From positions 62,001-126,000 of the forward strand of contig CM022679.1 in NCBI GenBank assembly GCA_012295275.1: DNA of 64,000 nt. Direction: 5' to 3'. Both the position numbers and the translations under genes were made by a program. Shown one piece after another: positions 26,281-38,800 of the stretch. Below the pieces are notes generated by a model that did not search any database, had not been told where the DNA came from, and worked only from the letters and a program-made list of their open reading frames with translations. The stretch comes from Chrysomallon squamiferum (Eukaryota; Mollusca; Gastropoda; Neomphalida; Peltospiridae). Numbering within the stretch: position 1 is the first letter of the stretch; each line of letters starts with the position of its first letter.

Positions 26281-27080
26281 TGTTTAATAAAGATTTATTC
26301 AAGGATATTTTTCTGTAAATATTTTTGTATTTAGTATATATTTAGTCAGTGATATTTTTCTGTAAATATTTTTTTATTTAATATATATTTAGTCATTGAT
26401 ATTATTATGTAGATATTTTTGTATTTAGTACATATTTAGTCAAGGATATGTTTTTGTAGATGTTTTCCGTGTTTAATAAAGATTTAGTCAAGGATATTTT
26501 TCTGTAAACATTTTTGTATTTAGTATATATTTAGTCAAGGATAGTTTCTGTAGATATTTTTGTATTTAGTATATATTTAGTCAAGGATAGTTTCTGTAGA
26601 TATTTTTGTATTTAGTATATATTTAGTCAAGGATAGTTTTCTGTTGATAATTTTAATTTTGTATTTAGTAAATACAGCTACCGGTTCAGTTATCCGGATT
26701 CCTTGGGGCCTGAGGCATTCCGGATTTCTGGATTTTCCGGGGTTTTTTGGTACCAAGGCATCTAAATACGTAAATAATTAGGCATAAACATTTTAAAATT
26801 AAAAACATAATGAAAAAAGCGTCGGGAAAACACTTCCAGTTTTCTGGTCTTTCCGGATTTCAGAACGCCGGATAACTGGTCCGGTACCCGTATTTAGTCA
26901 AGGATATTTTTCTGTAGATATTTTTGTATTTAGTCAAGGATATTTTTCTGTAGATATTTTTGTATTTAGTCAGGGATATTTTTCTGTAAATATTTTTGTA
27001 TTTAGTATATATTTAGTCAAGGATATTTTTCTGTAGATATTTTTGTATTTAGTATATATTTAGTCAAGGATATTTTGGGA
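26281..27080 (+). repeat. ~47-bp minisatellite, interrupted by a MITE-like insert
   Basis: The unit GATATTTTTCTGTAGATATT plus TTTGTATTTAGT, ATATATTTAGTCAAG recurs about every 46-48 bp from 26304 to about 26640 and again from 26891 to 27075. Two units right of the insert are only about 35 bp because the ATATATTTAGT part is missing. Earlier units contain TTTAATAAAGATTTA variants. Confidence 0.9.
26681..26884 (+). mobile_element. 204-bp MITE-like element with terminal inverted repeats and TA target duplication
   Basis: The left end CCGGTTCAGTTATCCGG (26681-26697) and the reverse complement of the right end (26868-26884) match at 15 of 17 bases. TA flanks both ends (26679-26680 and 26885-26886). 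There is no coding capacity. TA target duplication and short inverted ends fit a non-autonomous Tc1/mariner/pogo-type element. The insert breaks the minisatellite. Confidence 0.75.
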
Positions 27081-27277
27081 TTTAATTTAGATTTATACTT
27101 CTGATATTTAAATTTTATTCTATATTTAAATAGTGCAAAGTTTATCACTATGTTCACGTTTAAATAAAATAATCATTTTTGCTTGCTTATTTTAACTATT
27201 TAATTAATAATACACCTTCACGGTTCTCTTCTCTTATACATACAAGCATTCCTAATTATCAACATATATAATAGGAT

Positions 27278-27323
<46 letters not shown>
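27278..27323. repeat. (CA)n microsatellite
   Basis: Uninterrupted CA run in gene-free sequence. Confidence 0.95.
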
Positions 27324-27325
<2 letters not shown>

Positions 27326-27599
27326 TACACATACATTATACATATGCACACAAATACCAGTTACACATTATACTGTTTACTTATTCATTATGTATTGAAT
27401 ACATATTTGTAAGAATCAACATAATTATGTAACGTATACTTGCGCACATACATCACTTATACATACATGCAGACACTGAAACCCACACACGCACGCATAT
27501 ACAAACACGCACACATAATTTTATCTATTTTATTAACATGCTTCCTTATTTTTCTTACTTCTGAAAAAAGAATCTACTGTTAAAACATCTCAAAATAAA

Positions 27600-28080
27600 A
27601 TATTTCACTTCTGAATTCCCAGTTTGTCACCTGTTTGGTTGTCGTGGTAGCTGCTGTGTCACGTGTAAAGATTTTGTAATTATCAGATAAAACGTGGAGA
27701 TGGGGGGTCGAGGAATTGTTTTGTCTGTGATTACGTTTGTCTGTGTAGTCTGTACACATCTCTCCTGAACGCTCGACATTTTCCTCACAAGCTGAAAAAT
27801 CAATTACGTGACAAAAATAGTCTCAATGTATGTTCAATTGATCGCGTCGTTTTAATAGTTTAATCCTGATGTGTCAACAAAATGTCGTTTTTCACGTTCT
27901 GATGTTGTGGACGTAGCCAACAAGAACGACACAGCCGCAGCGTTGGCATGCTTGAAACGTCAACGGTGATGTCGAGTGCGTTTCGCGTTGACCTGAAACA
28001 AACATGGAGTAATTACACGTGCTTCTAATAATTATAAACTGTCAACCGGAAGTAACGTCTAAAGAACGATAATCCGTCAC
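27600..28080. other. Unassigned non-repetitive segment, candidate regulatory DNA
   Basis: GC- and CpG-richer than its flanks and free of simple repeats. It has a GTCACGTG E-box-like site near 27658. No open frame or RNA gene was recognised. It is noted because complexity this high is unusual between the repeats here. Confidence 0.25.
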
Positions 28081-28305
28081 GTTTTTAATGAATAATATTT
28101 GTAAACAACGAAATGTTTTATCAAATCGGTTCTTAGCATTCTTCTGTTTAAATTAGAATGAAGACATGATATTTAAAACTGTTTGTTTAATATTATCACA
28201 AGTTTACAAATCCAGGAACATTCTCAGCCTCTTCCTTTACACCACGCGTCGCTTTTACACATCGTATTTTCTAATCAACACATTTCCTGTTTATTTCTGA
28301 AACAA

Positions 28306-28308
<3 letters not shown>

Positions 28309-28374
<66 letters not shown>
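28309..28374. repeat. (TC)n microsatellite
   Basis: About 33 uninterrupted TC units. Confidence 0.96.
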
Positions 28375-28376
<2 letters not shown>

Positions 28377-29349
28377 CTTTGTGTCTGTGTGATTATAAAA
28401 TCCTATAAACGAATTTGGAATAAAAAGTCTCGCATTTCAGTGGGGAAAAAAAAGGTAATAGTACAGCACTCAAAAGTAAATCAGCATTAAATATTTACAT
28501 ACATACATTTATTTTTCTTCATTTTATTGATTTACCTTTCCTGACTGAAGATGAAAGTAATGTAATGATTTTTAATGTGAAACAACACACACACACACAC
28601 ACACGCTATTAAAATACAACGAAGCAGTTTCTTGAGAGAGTTACTAACGACACTTCACGACATTATTTTAGCTCTGGCATCACAAAGAGCTGACTGAAGG
28701 TAATTTAATTTAGTTCTCCTCCGAGTAGTGTTCGGATCACACTACAGACTGACAGTCGTACACGCACTTGAGTGCTGTTTTCAAAGTCCAGCACTGTTCA
28801 CACTGACACAAACTTTATTCAAATCTCTTGCATTACGTCAGCAGTGACGTAGATGCCGAAAATAGACCGCGCGAGATAATAAAGATCCGCATACAACGCT
28901 TGAAAGTGCGACTGAAACAAATAAAGCCAGCGTATCAGTCTGTTTGTTTTTATTTCCGGAATTTTAATTCTCCCAGCGTCCATTTGTTGTTCAGAGTTCA
29001 AAGGGTGTTAATATGTCGATGATAGCAACAACAACAACAACAACAAGAAGATGATAATGATAAACCAAAAAAAAAGGAAAAAATAAATTTAATATACAGG
29101 CTTTGAAAACTGCTAAAAATAACGTACATTATTTTCTTTTCATATTCTTCAGTTTATATATATATATATATCGATAGATAGATAGATACACACACACATT
29201 TACACATATACACACACATACACATTTACATATACACACACGCACACACATAGACATACCACAACAGTATATATTCTCAGATTATAGACAATGTACATAT
29301 CGAGTGATGGTATTATATTCGTTTTTCTAAACTAATATGATCATATTTC

Positions 29350-29395
<46 letters not shown>

Positions 29396-29408
29396 CACAC
29401 ACATACAT

Positions 29409-29448
<40 letters not shown>

Positions 29449-29450
29449 TA
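29350..29450. repeat. (CA)n and (TA)n microsatellites
   Basis: Two CA runs with an AAAA interruption, followed by a TA run. Confidence 0.93.
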
Positions 29451-29813
29451 ATTCACATAAATCTGTAGATACAGATACATTTACTTTATGTATTTGTTTA
29501 TGTTAATAGTTTCTTGTTGAAAATGATATCATTTTAACAGCTTTCAGGACTAAGTATTAGCTTTCAGATTTCTTCTGATATTTTTAGAAAATAATTTTAC
29601 TAGGTAATCATTTTTTTTTTTTATAACACACGTCAGCGTCAAAGTATTAGATTTGCAACGTCGTCGTGGTTTTGGACGTAGGAAGAAAATGACATGTCTA
29701 CAGCGACTCCTACGTCAGCCTCCGGGAACGACGACATTGAGGTTTATTTTAAAACTACAAAACATCTCTCAAAATAAACCTAATCGAATTGAAAGTGCTG
29801 CCAGGCGTTTCCA

Positions 29814-29815
<2 letters not shown>

Positions 29816-29873
<58 letters not shown>
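29816..29873. repeat. Homopolymer T run of about 58
   Basis: Nearly pure T. If it were a retroposon tail it would be the A-tail of a - strand insert, but the adjoining sequence on that side shows no recognised element. Confidence 0.9.
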
Positions 29874-30779
29874 CTATTTTATAATAAATGTGAATTTATA
29901 AATGATAATCTGAAAAGATTAGGGTATTTTTTTTCTTCTTTTCATTCTTTTTTTCTTTCTTATTATTTTTATCCTTATTTCTAATTTCTGAATTTGTATG
30001 TAACAACGATACGTATTTTTATCTTTCTGCCTCTTTCCTTTCCACACAAACTCACACACACGCGTATATACAACATACACACATATTCACATGTACACAC
30101 ATACCTACACAAAACGCATACAACCTCACATCCTAAAAAAACATACATACAGGCATACAGCGACACATATTACTGTATTCAGATAGTAGTCAAAACAAAT
30201 TTTTTAAATAAATAGTCATTTATTTGTTTATTTATTTTCATATTTATTCTTAAGTTTGTTATATCTAAATATTTTTCTGCTACAAGTTACATAAAATCAG
30301 TATTGATGATAATAATAATAAAAAGCATTTTGTTTTGTTTTGTTTTGTTTGTTCTTTATTTTCCGTTAATTCAGTGAACTAAATTAAAATCAAAATAACA
30401 TATATAAAGCTAAAATGTAGTTAGAAAGGATGAAAGAAAGAAGGAAAGAAAATATAACAAAGGAAGAGAAAAAGAAAATTTAAATAAAAAAGGACAGTCA
30501 CGTGACTCAGTGTCAATATCAAATATCAGAAGAAGTATTTACGCCACACTAAAGTAAATAGCAACATTTCCAAATGATGCAGCAAAATGAAGAAAAAAAA
30601 TTATGCACACTTAGTAAAATGAGAAGCATGCAGTGAAGACAAATATAAAAATTCGTTTTATTTGTTTTTCAAGTTTTGAAAACATTTCTTTTTTATCGAC
30701 GAACCTTGAATCCGACAATGACGCTGTTTTTAGAAATAACATATTATCATCATCAGCAGTAGCATCATAATTATCTTTA

Positions 30780-30815
30780 TTATTGTTATTATTATTATTA
30801 TTATTATTATCATCA

Positions 30816-30856
<41 letters not shown>

Positions 30857-30877
30857 GTTATTCATCATCATCATCAT

Positions 30878-30932
<55 letters not shown>

Positions 30933-30935
30933 TGG
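30780..30935. repeat. (ATT)n/(ATC)n microsatellite block
   Basis: Trinucleotide ATT runs with ATC interspersions. Open frames here on both strands are poly-Asn/Leu/Tyr artefacts. Confidence 0.95.
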
Positions 30936-31513
30936 GATTTTAAACTGATTCTACATTATAATATTTTTAAGTTTCACATATTTATTAATCTTTAAAAACA
31001 TATAAAATAAAAAGATAACCATAAATTATTTTTGAAATACCTAGCGGCTACACGTACATAGAGTACTTCATGCATGACTGAATACATGGTACCTGATTTT
31101 AAACGAAACAAGTCGCTCTATTAATACGTCATACTAATCTGTTATCTGAACGAAGCTACACTATCTATCTTCAGTAATACAAAAATAATAATAATAATAA
31201 TAATAACATTATTGTTGTTGTTGTATATTTACTGGTCTTTGTTGTTGCTGCTGCTGCTGTCGTTGTTGTTATTGTTTTAGGCCGAAAGAAACTGGATATT
31301 TAACAATATTTTATTTGCAGTTTTATTTATTTAATTTTGTTTTCATTTTTTGTTTTGTTAATAATTTCTTTTTCTTTTTTTTTTTTTTCAGTTTTTAAAT
31401 AATTATACAATTATAAATTATTTTTGAAACCATTTGACAAAAAAAAAAATACACCTGTAGGCTAAACCTTCTTTAGTATGTCACGCATCACGAACATAGT
31501 TTTCAAGGCTTAG

Positions 31514-31636
<123 letters not shown>

Positions 31637-31959
31637 TGTATGGCTACATATACACATTCACTTTTTTATTATAAAATGAAGAATCTTATGTTATTTTTGT
31701 TGTTATTGTTTTTATTTTAAATGTTATTGTTGTTGCTGTTGTTAGAGCTGTTTTAGTTGCACTGTGACATTTATATTCTGTATAATAAATGTCTTTTTGG
31801 GTTGTTGTTTTTTTTGGTTAACAACACTGAAACAACTGTTACATGCAAAACGAAATCGCATATGTCAGCATTTCACGGCTTTCACCAGGAGATAAAAACA
31901 AATCGATACGAAACGAAGCAGCCAAACGACATTCACTTTACGTAGTTCTGTCTTTCTGA

Positions 31960-32400
31960 AACTGTCAGTGCAGTCGTAGTTAACCGTACCCAGGGATACG
32001 TCCACGATAACACACGTAAACACTTTTAACGACTCCTAAAGTGGTTTCGGCAATTTCCGTCAATACGGAAATATGTCCCTTGACGTCAAAGGCTTGGATA
32101 ATCGATTTTTGTCTGTTGACGTCAGAGTGTAGATTTGTTACATCTGCGGCGAAAATGGAAGCCGGTGATACACACGTTAATAAGATTGGAGAGGCGAAAT
32201 ATTGATCCTGTGTGAACCGAGCTTGGCCTTTGGAGAGTTACCATTTTAGAATGAATTCGTTTTCTTCTTGTTAAAAGTATTTTTGTCTGTGTTCATTACT
32301 CGACAATCGTAAGAAATGATCGCGAAACAGATCGATAAACAGTGACGTCAATGAGAAGGTTTATCAATGAACAACAGAACCGTAAATTGATCAGAGGTAG
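31960..32400. promoter_or_regulatory. Candidate cis-regulatory module with three full CRE palindromes
   Basis: TGACGTCA occurs at 32091-32098, 32117-32124 and 32343-32350. The first two are centred 26 bp apart. The segment is simple-repeat-free and also carries a GGCGAAAA E2F-like site near 32151. CREB/ATF proteins bind TGACGTCA in animals; function here is inferred. Confidence 0.4.
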
Positions 32401-33175
32401 TAAAAATAAAATCAGTTTTTAAGAGAAAAACAAATTTTATTCAATTAAAACCGAGATCTAATCTTAGCTCCTTAAATAAACCTTGTAGCTGGAAGGCAAG
32501 ACTATATATAAAATGAGAGCAGCAACGACCACAACTATTACAACAGGGACAACAACAATAATGTCGACATATGCAACAGTAACAATAGTAATAACAGTAA
32601 CAATAATAATAGTAATAATAATAATTACCATAACAACGACGAGAACAGCAGCAGCAACAACAATGATTATAACTAACTAAACAAAAACAAAAACAAAATA
32701 TAATAATAATAATAAATAAATATATTAATAAAAATAATAATAATAATAACAACAACAATAACAACAAAAGAACAGAATAAAAGCGAGTTTGTGTTTAATG
32801 TAAGTAACATGTAAAAAGGCTGCAGTGAAGTAACTGACAGTGGATTAAGGGATGTCAGATTGTTAGATTTATTTCGAAAACTTAAAATTTATCGTTCCGT
32901 CCGACAGAGGCAGTCACGTGCACTATTAACAGTCATCAAAGTTAGCATTATAATTCTGTTTTGCTGTCGTTGTCGTAGTTGTTGTTTTTAGTGATTAAGC
33001 CACACAGCGAGAAAAATATCTCTCCTCCTGCTGACCTAGCACTTAATACGTCGCCATGTTGACATTTACACAGCAGCTGGCGTCAGACGAATTACCTTAC
33101 TGTGTTTACGTAGTTACCTCATCCGTCACCACCATATGTATGTGTGTTTACGTAGTTACCTCATCCGTATGTGTG

Positions 33176-33217
33176 TGTGTATATATATATATGTGTGTGT
33201 GTATGTATGTATGTATG

Positions 33218-33249
<32 letters not shown>

Positions 33250-33373
33250 TGTATGTATCTACGTATGTGTGTGTATATGTGTATGTGTATGTATGTATGT
33301 ATGTATGTATGTACGTATGTATGTATGTGTATATATGTATGTATGTGTGGATGTATGTATGTATATGTACATG
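33176..33373. repeat. (GTAT)n tetranucleotide repeat with GT and TA runs
   Basis: ATGT units predominate across about 200 bp. Overlapping open frames in both strands are artefacts. Confidence 0.95.
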
Positions 33374-33479
33374 TAGTGAACTAATATGTATGTTACGTAC
33401 CAATGTGTGTGTGTATGTGATATTTGTTGAAATGATATGTGGTATGCATATACATAATGTTCTTCTGATATTTGTTGAA

Positions 33480-33860
33480 ATGATGCTGGTAAGTACTAAT
33501 GTTCTTCTTTTGCGTATCAATGAAGTACTGGTATTTACTAATGTTGTACTGGTAGTCACTAATCTAGTACTGGTAGTCGCTAATTTAGTGCTGGTAATCA
33601 CTAATCTAGTACTGGTAGTCACTAATCTAGTACTGGTAGTCACTAATCTAGTACTGGTACTTACTAATCTAGTACTGGTACTTACTAATGTAGTAATGAT
33701 AATTACTGAAATAGATAGTACTGTTACGTATTAATGTAGTACTGTTACGTACTAATATAATCCTGTGACGTATTAATGTAGTACTGTTACGTATTAATGT
33801 ACTACTGTTACGTACTAATGTAATCCTGTTACGTATTAATGTAGTACTGGTACCTACAAA
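33480..33860 (+). repeat. ~20-bp minisatellite of TTACTAATNTAGTACTGGTA type
   Basis: About 16 units of roughly 18-22 bp. The left half is mainly CTAATCTAGTACTGGTAGTCA, shifting to TTAATGTAGTACTGTTACGTA in the right half, so the array shows directional unit change. Confidence 0.88.
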
Positions 33861-34384
33861 TGTAGTTTTAGAACATTATACTTTATACGAATGAACACGC
33901 GAACTGTTATTTAATGAGTAAAACATTTTATAGTCTCACCTACAACAAATTTCTAGCTCAGTGTGTGTATTTGTTTGTGTGTGTGTGCACATTTGTGTAG
34001 AGCATTTTAACATGTTTGCAGTACTGTGTCATTTTGTATGTATGTTTATTTTATTTACATACCTCATCCGTATTATCTATTATGTGTGTGTATGTATGTA
34101 CGTATGAATGTATATATGTAGGCACATTTTTTATATGCATGTATGTATGCATGTATTGTAGTATGTATATATGTTTTTATGAATGTACGTATTTGTATAT
34201 CTATATATACATCTGTTTGGGTGCATGTATGTATGTATGTGGATGTACAAACTGTATGTATGCGAGTAACATAAATTTCAAGCGATAATAGACTGTTTAA
34301 TGAACTAAAAAAATAAAAATAATAATAAAGAATTTTTTAATGTTTAAATTTAAATATTTATACGAGAGTGCTGTTTTTATCGCT

Positions 34385-34600
34385 GTGTGATGTGAAACGT
34401 GAAACTGCAAGTGAACATTTATTACAATCAACGTCTACAACACATTCTATTTATGTCACTTCACGTTTCCGGCTGCCTCGGCCAGTCAGCCAATCACAGC
34501 AGGCGACACAACACATGTCGGCCAACAAACAAACAGAAAACATTCCGCGTTTTAGCATTTCCGTGTTTCCTATATCGAGTTGTCAGTTTGATATGAAAAT
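34385..34600. promoter_or_regulatory. Candidate regulatory segment: inverted GAAACGTGAA pair and CCAAT box
   Basis: GAAACGTGAA at 34394-34403 and its reverse complement TTCACGTTTC at 34460-34469, then CCAATCA at 34490-34496. The segment is GC-richer than the surrounding DNA. The GAAA-spacer-GAAACT arrangement recalls an IRF element but has a 3-bp rather than 2-bp spacer. Confidence 0.3.
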
Positions 34601-35412
34601 TAAAATGGGTTGAAGTTAGAGTGTGACTGTGAGTTTTTTTGTTGTTTAGTTTGTTTGTTTTGTTTTGTTTTGTTACTTTTTATACATTTATATATATATA
34701 TATATATTTGTTTTTTACAACAACAAAAAAAGAAAGAAAAAATGTCATAAAACATCCATACGACTTTGTATACCAGAGAATGTAAATTATTTGGCTTCAT
34801 TAGACATGCAGAAAGGGGCAAACTGAATACATTTACTAGTGGTCATGGTATTAGAGAAGTGTATAATACTTATCACAAACTTCTTATTTACTAGTTGTCT
34901 ACAATATGGGAGATGTATCATTCTAAAACATTATTTTACTAAAACTTAACAATTATTTTTACTATTATGCTTTTACTGTCACTACTACTCTTACTGCCAC
35001 TGTTACCATAACTACTACTACTACTACTACCACTACTACTACTACTGCCACCACCACCACCAACATCAGTAATACTACCGCTACACCTACTGTCATCACT
35101 ATTAATACTATTACTGTCACAAGTCGTGGTTCGAATGTGATAAATCAAACGATGAAGAGACAAACAAAATACTTTTTTCCATACTGAATATATTATTATT
35201 ATTACTATTATTATTATTATTATTATTTTAATACAGTAGTCACGAAATACAAGTTCGTAAAGCAAAATCATGTTGCTGTGTGCATAACAGATTTTAGCTG
35301 AGATCAAAATGACGTCATCTGGCAAGTTCAACTTCAGGATATTTTCTCAACTACACAAAAGCAAAAATGACATCTAATTATCCACATCAAAATTATTTTC
35401 TCAGCTAATAAT

Positions 35413-35415
<3 letters not shown>

Positions 35416-35449
<34 letters not shown>
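35416..35449. repeat. Homopolymer A run
   Basis: About 30 uninterrupted A bases. Confidence 0.95.
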
Positions 35450-35450
<1 letters not shown>

Positions 35451-37283
35451 ACGTCATTTGTTATAATTAGAAACATTAAATACTAATTTAGCCTAGAGGT
35501 CTTTTATATCTATCAAAGTCTAAGTAACTAAGTTAAATTCCTTGTGTATGACGTCATCATGACGTGTTTGACCTAGACGTGTTGTGACCCAGTGCTAGGT
35601 ACTTCACAGTCATGTAGCTGGGGGCAGCTCGGTCTGTTTGATGTTATGTATTTCAAATCACTACTTGGTGTGGATGTGTTAGTGGTTTTGGTACTGATTT
35701 ACTAAAACTTGTGGGAAATAACTGAAACCGGAAAAATATAATATCATCTTCTTTTGCATCATCATCATCATCATGTAATATAGAATTTCCTTCTTAGTTA
35801 TAATTTCTGCAGTATCATCATCATCACGACAATCGTCGTCAACAACAGGAACTATAACAACAACAACAATAATAATAACAAAGTTGTTGTTATTTTCCCG
35901 TAATTCATAGTTTATCAAATTCATACTTGCTGATTTGACAAAACTAATTAGTGAGACCCTCTCTGCTTCTACGCATCACGTGCGAGGTCATGACCTCTCT
36001 GATTAATTGTTCTCTGCGTGTTCTTTCTTTGACGTCATGCAGCATTGTATTACTGATAAGATCGCAGATTGGTCATTTCTTCTAGAAGGTTTTTGTGATG
36101 CAGTAAACACTTTATAAAAAGATATATTTAATATTTAATAATTTATTTTTTATTTTAAATCAGATATTTCCCTGAGATTTGTCATAGTTTTGTGATGGTT
36201 GCTTCAGTACTGAGGTCTGCTCTATTTTATTGACTATGTAATGTGAAATTATAATTATATGTGTAAAGGATTTACAAATAATAGAAAGTTTACTGTACAA
36301 TTGCTCCTTGTTATGAATGGTCTAGAAATGTAACACATTACGGCAACATTTTGTAGGTAATGAACTCCTTTGTGATGTTTACATATTTCTGAATGGATTC
36401 GTTCTGTATTAGTTCAAACTGAGCGAAAATGTTATAGTTTATTACTGTTGTTGTTGTTGTTGTTGTTGTTCTTCTTCTTCTTCTTCTTCTTCTTATTATT
36501 ATTATTGTAAAACATACTTCACAATAACATACATCCCAAAACACATACAAATATTCATTCATTCCTATACACATTCATACGTAGGTACATTATATATAAA
36601 TATACACTGAGAGAAAACAAAAACTTGACGACATTACGTGACAGCAGATCTGAAAGTCTGACTGTAGATAACTGAGTTTATCACACACACTGACATATGC
36701 AGTGTACATATCAGTGACACAGAAAAAAAAAAAACGTGTCAGTAAAAAACAAAAGTGAATCATAAATTAGACTTGAGGGGAAACAAATATTTCAGATTAC
36801 TTCTTAGTGTTCAGTTATATTTTAAATATACTGAACAACACCGAAATTTGATTTTTTTAATCTGATGACTTATTTTCGAATATAGCTGAATAGCATGCCA
36901 GACTAATTTAGACAAAAATATTTGTAAAACTTATATATAATTTTGATAATATTGATTTTAAACTTCTTATAGATAAATGTAGACTGAGTGTGATTTAATA
37001 TAGGTTTTAGTTCTAAAATCTAATAATAAATGTCACACACCTGTACTGTGATAGCTGCACGTGTTTACAGTGTGTTCTTTCTCTTCTGTGACATTCGCGC
37101 CACTTGTTTTATACTACTTCATAAACCGTCTCTACGTCATCTGTCTGTGACGTCACTCCTGACTGCATCACTAATAACATCTAGGCTTGGTCATTTCGTC
37201 TGCAAACGTTTAAATACTACTACTAATACTAGTTTAACTTTTGTTTATCAATATATTCTTGTACATTCTGAAAACTTCTATTG

Positions 37284-37785
37284 ATTAACTTTTTGTTATC
37301 AGGATATCGTGAATACTTCTTATGATTAACTTTTGTTTATCAGTATACTCTTGTATATAGTGAAAACTTCTAGTAATTAACTTTTGTTTATTAGTATATT
37401 CTTGTAATATAGTGAATACTTCTAGTGATTAACTTTTGTTTATCAGTATACTCTGAGTACATATAGTGAATACCTCTAGTGATTAACTTTTTTTTATCAG
37501 TATACTTTGTGTATATAGTGAATACGTCTAGTGATTAACTTTTGTTTATCAGAATACTTTGTGTATGTCGTGAATACGTCTAGTGATTAACTTTTGTTTA
37601 TCTGTATACTCTGTGTATATCGTGATTACGTCTAGTGATTAACTTTTGTTTATCAGTATGCGCTGAGTATATCGTGATTACGTCTAGTGATTAACTATTG
37701 TTTATCTGTATACTCTGTGTATATCGTGATTACGTCTAGTGATTAACTTTTGTTTATCAGTATCGCTGAGTATATCGTGATTTCT
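37284..37785 (+). repeat. ~50-bp minisatellite, nine to ten units
   Basis: The unit contains AGTGATTAACTTTTGTTTAT then CAGTATACTCTGTGTATATC and GTGATTACGTCT, repeated to the end of the array. Left units are more diverged (GTGAATACTTCT) than right units (GTGATTACGTCT), suggesting array growth from the right. Confidence 0.92.
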
Positions 37786-37789
37786 CGCA

Positions 37790-37893
37790 GCCCGAGGCGC
37801 CGGTAGATTGAACATTCTGTCCTTAATGTCCCTTTTCACCGCTAAAATTAGATGGGTGAAGAGCCGCTGTTTAACCGTATTGGACCCTCGGGC
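37790..37893 (+). other. 104-nt fold-back sequence, possible structured RNA or MITE remnant
   Basis: Nested complementary segments: GCCCGAGG 37790-37797 with CCTCGGGC 37886-37893; CGG 37801-37803 with CCG 37876-37878; TTGAACA 37808-37814 with TGTTTAA 37869-37875 (one G-U); CTTTTCACC 37831-37839 with GGTGAAGAG 37855-37863 (one G-U). About 27 pairs close a 15-nt loop. It is clearly GC-richer than its surroundings. It matches no RNA family I can name. Confidence 0.45.
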
Positions 37894-38529
37894 ACGTCAG
37901 CGTAACATTTGTCGGTGTTCTGTCTGCCCGACATGACGACAACACGACCACGATATATCAGTTGTGAACACACGTTGTCAGCAACGTCACAGCTGAGTGT
38001 ATCAGACTACCACATCACCCTGCCAGCATTCAGATTCATTTTGTGGAAATCAATTTTGTTTTTACTCAAATTTTAATTCACGTACAAAATGTTAGAAATT
38101 TAAAAGCTGTATGAAGTTGGCTGTGACAGTAAAACTCCAGCCTGAATATTAAAAAAATGAGAAGACGAATCTGCACTGTGGCAGATTTGTCATCATTCTT
38201 GTTAATTGGTTTTAGGACAGGTGTCAGAAGTAGACAGGTTAGATTAGAATGGCTAACGATGACAGAAAACACAAACTGACTCTCAGACGAAAACGTAGTG
38301 TGAGAACGGCCAGTTTGCTCGCAATGTGACAAAGTAATTAACGTCGTCAGCGTGGGAGTGGACGTTGCATAAGTAAATGTAGGTGTGAGTGGTTGATGAT
38401 GCTGTGTTAGAGAGATGTGTAGGTAATATTTTATTACACTAATGCATCAATCACAAATCTAAAATTATTACATCTTTACTTCGTGTTTACTTAAACTGAA
38501 TACATATTTATATACACAAACATATATAA

Positions 38530-38800
38530 AGGTACAGTGCATAAAACAACAACAATAACAACAACAACAACAACAACGACAACAACTACAAATACTATAC
38601 AGGAACAGTAATAAGTAATAATAATGACAATAACAAAGATTAACAAAGAGTAATAATGATGATACTGATGATAATAATAACACAACAACAAATAATAATA
38701 ATAAAAATAAACAGTGACGAAAAGCAGTAAGGATACTACTACTACTGCTGCTACTACTACAACTACTACTACTACCAATAATAATAATAAATTAAATAAT
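38530..38800. repeat. (CAA)n, (AAT)n and (CTA)n simple-repeat mixture
   Basis: Interspersed CAA, AAT and CTA trinucleotide runs with little unique sequence. Confidence 0.85.

Noticed and set aside
29816-29873. T58 run as a retrogene poly(A) tail
   Set aside because: No processed-gene or LINE sequence was recognised on the side that should carry it, and no target duplication was seen.
30611-30995. Poly-Asn, poly-Leu and poly-Tyr open frames
   Set aside because: Direct translations of ATT/ATC trinucleotide repeats.
33056-33734. Long Tyr/Val/Cys-rich open frames on both strands
   Set aside because: Translations of GTAT tetranucleotide and 20-bp minisatellite arrays; no start or splice context.
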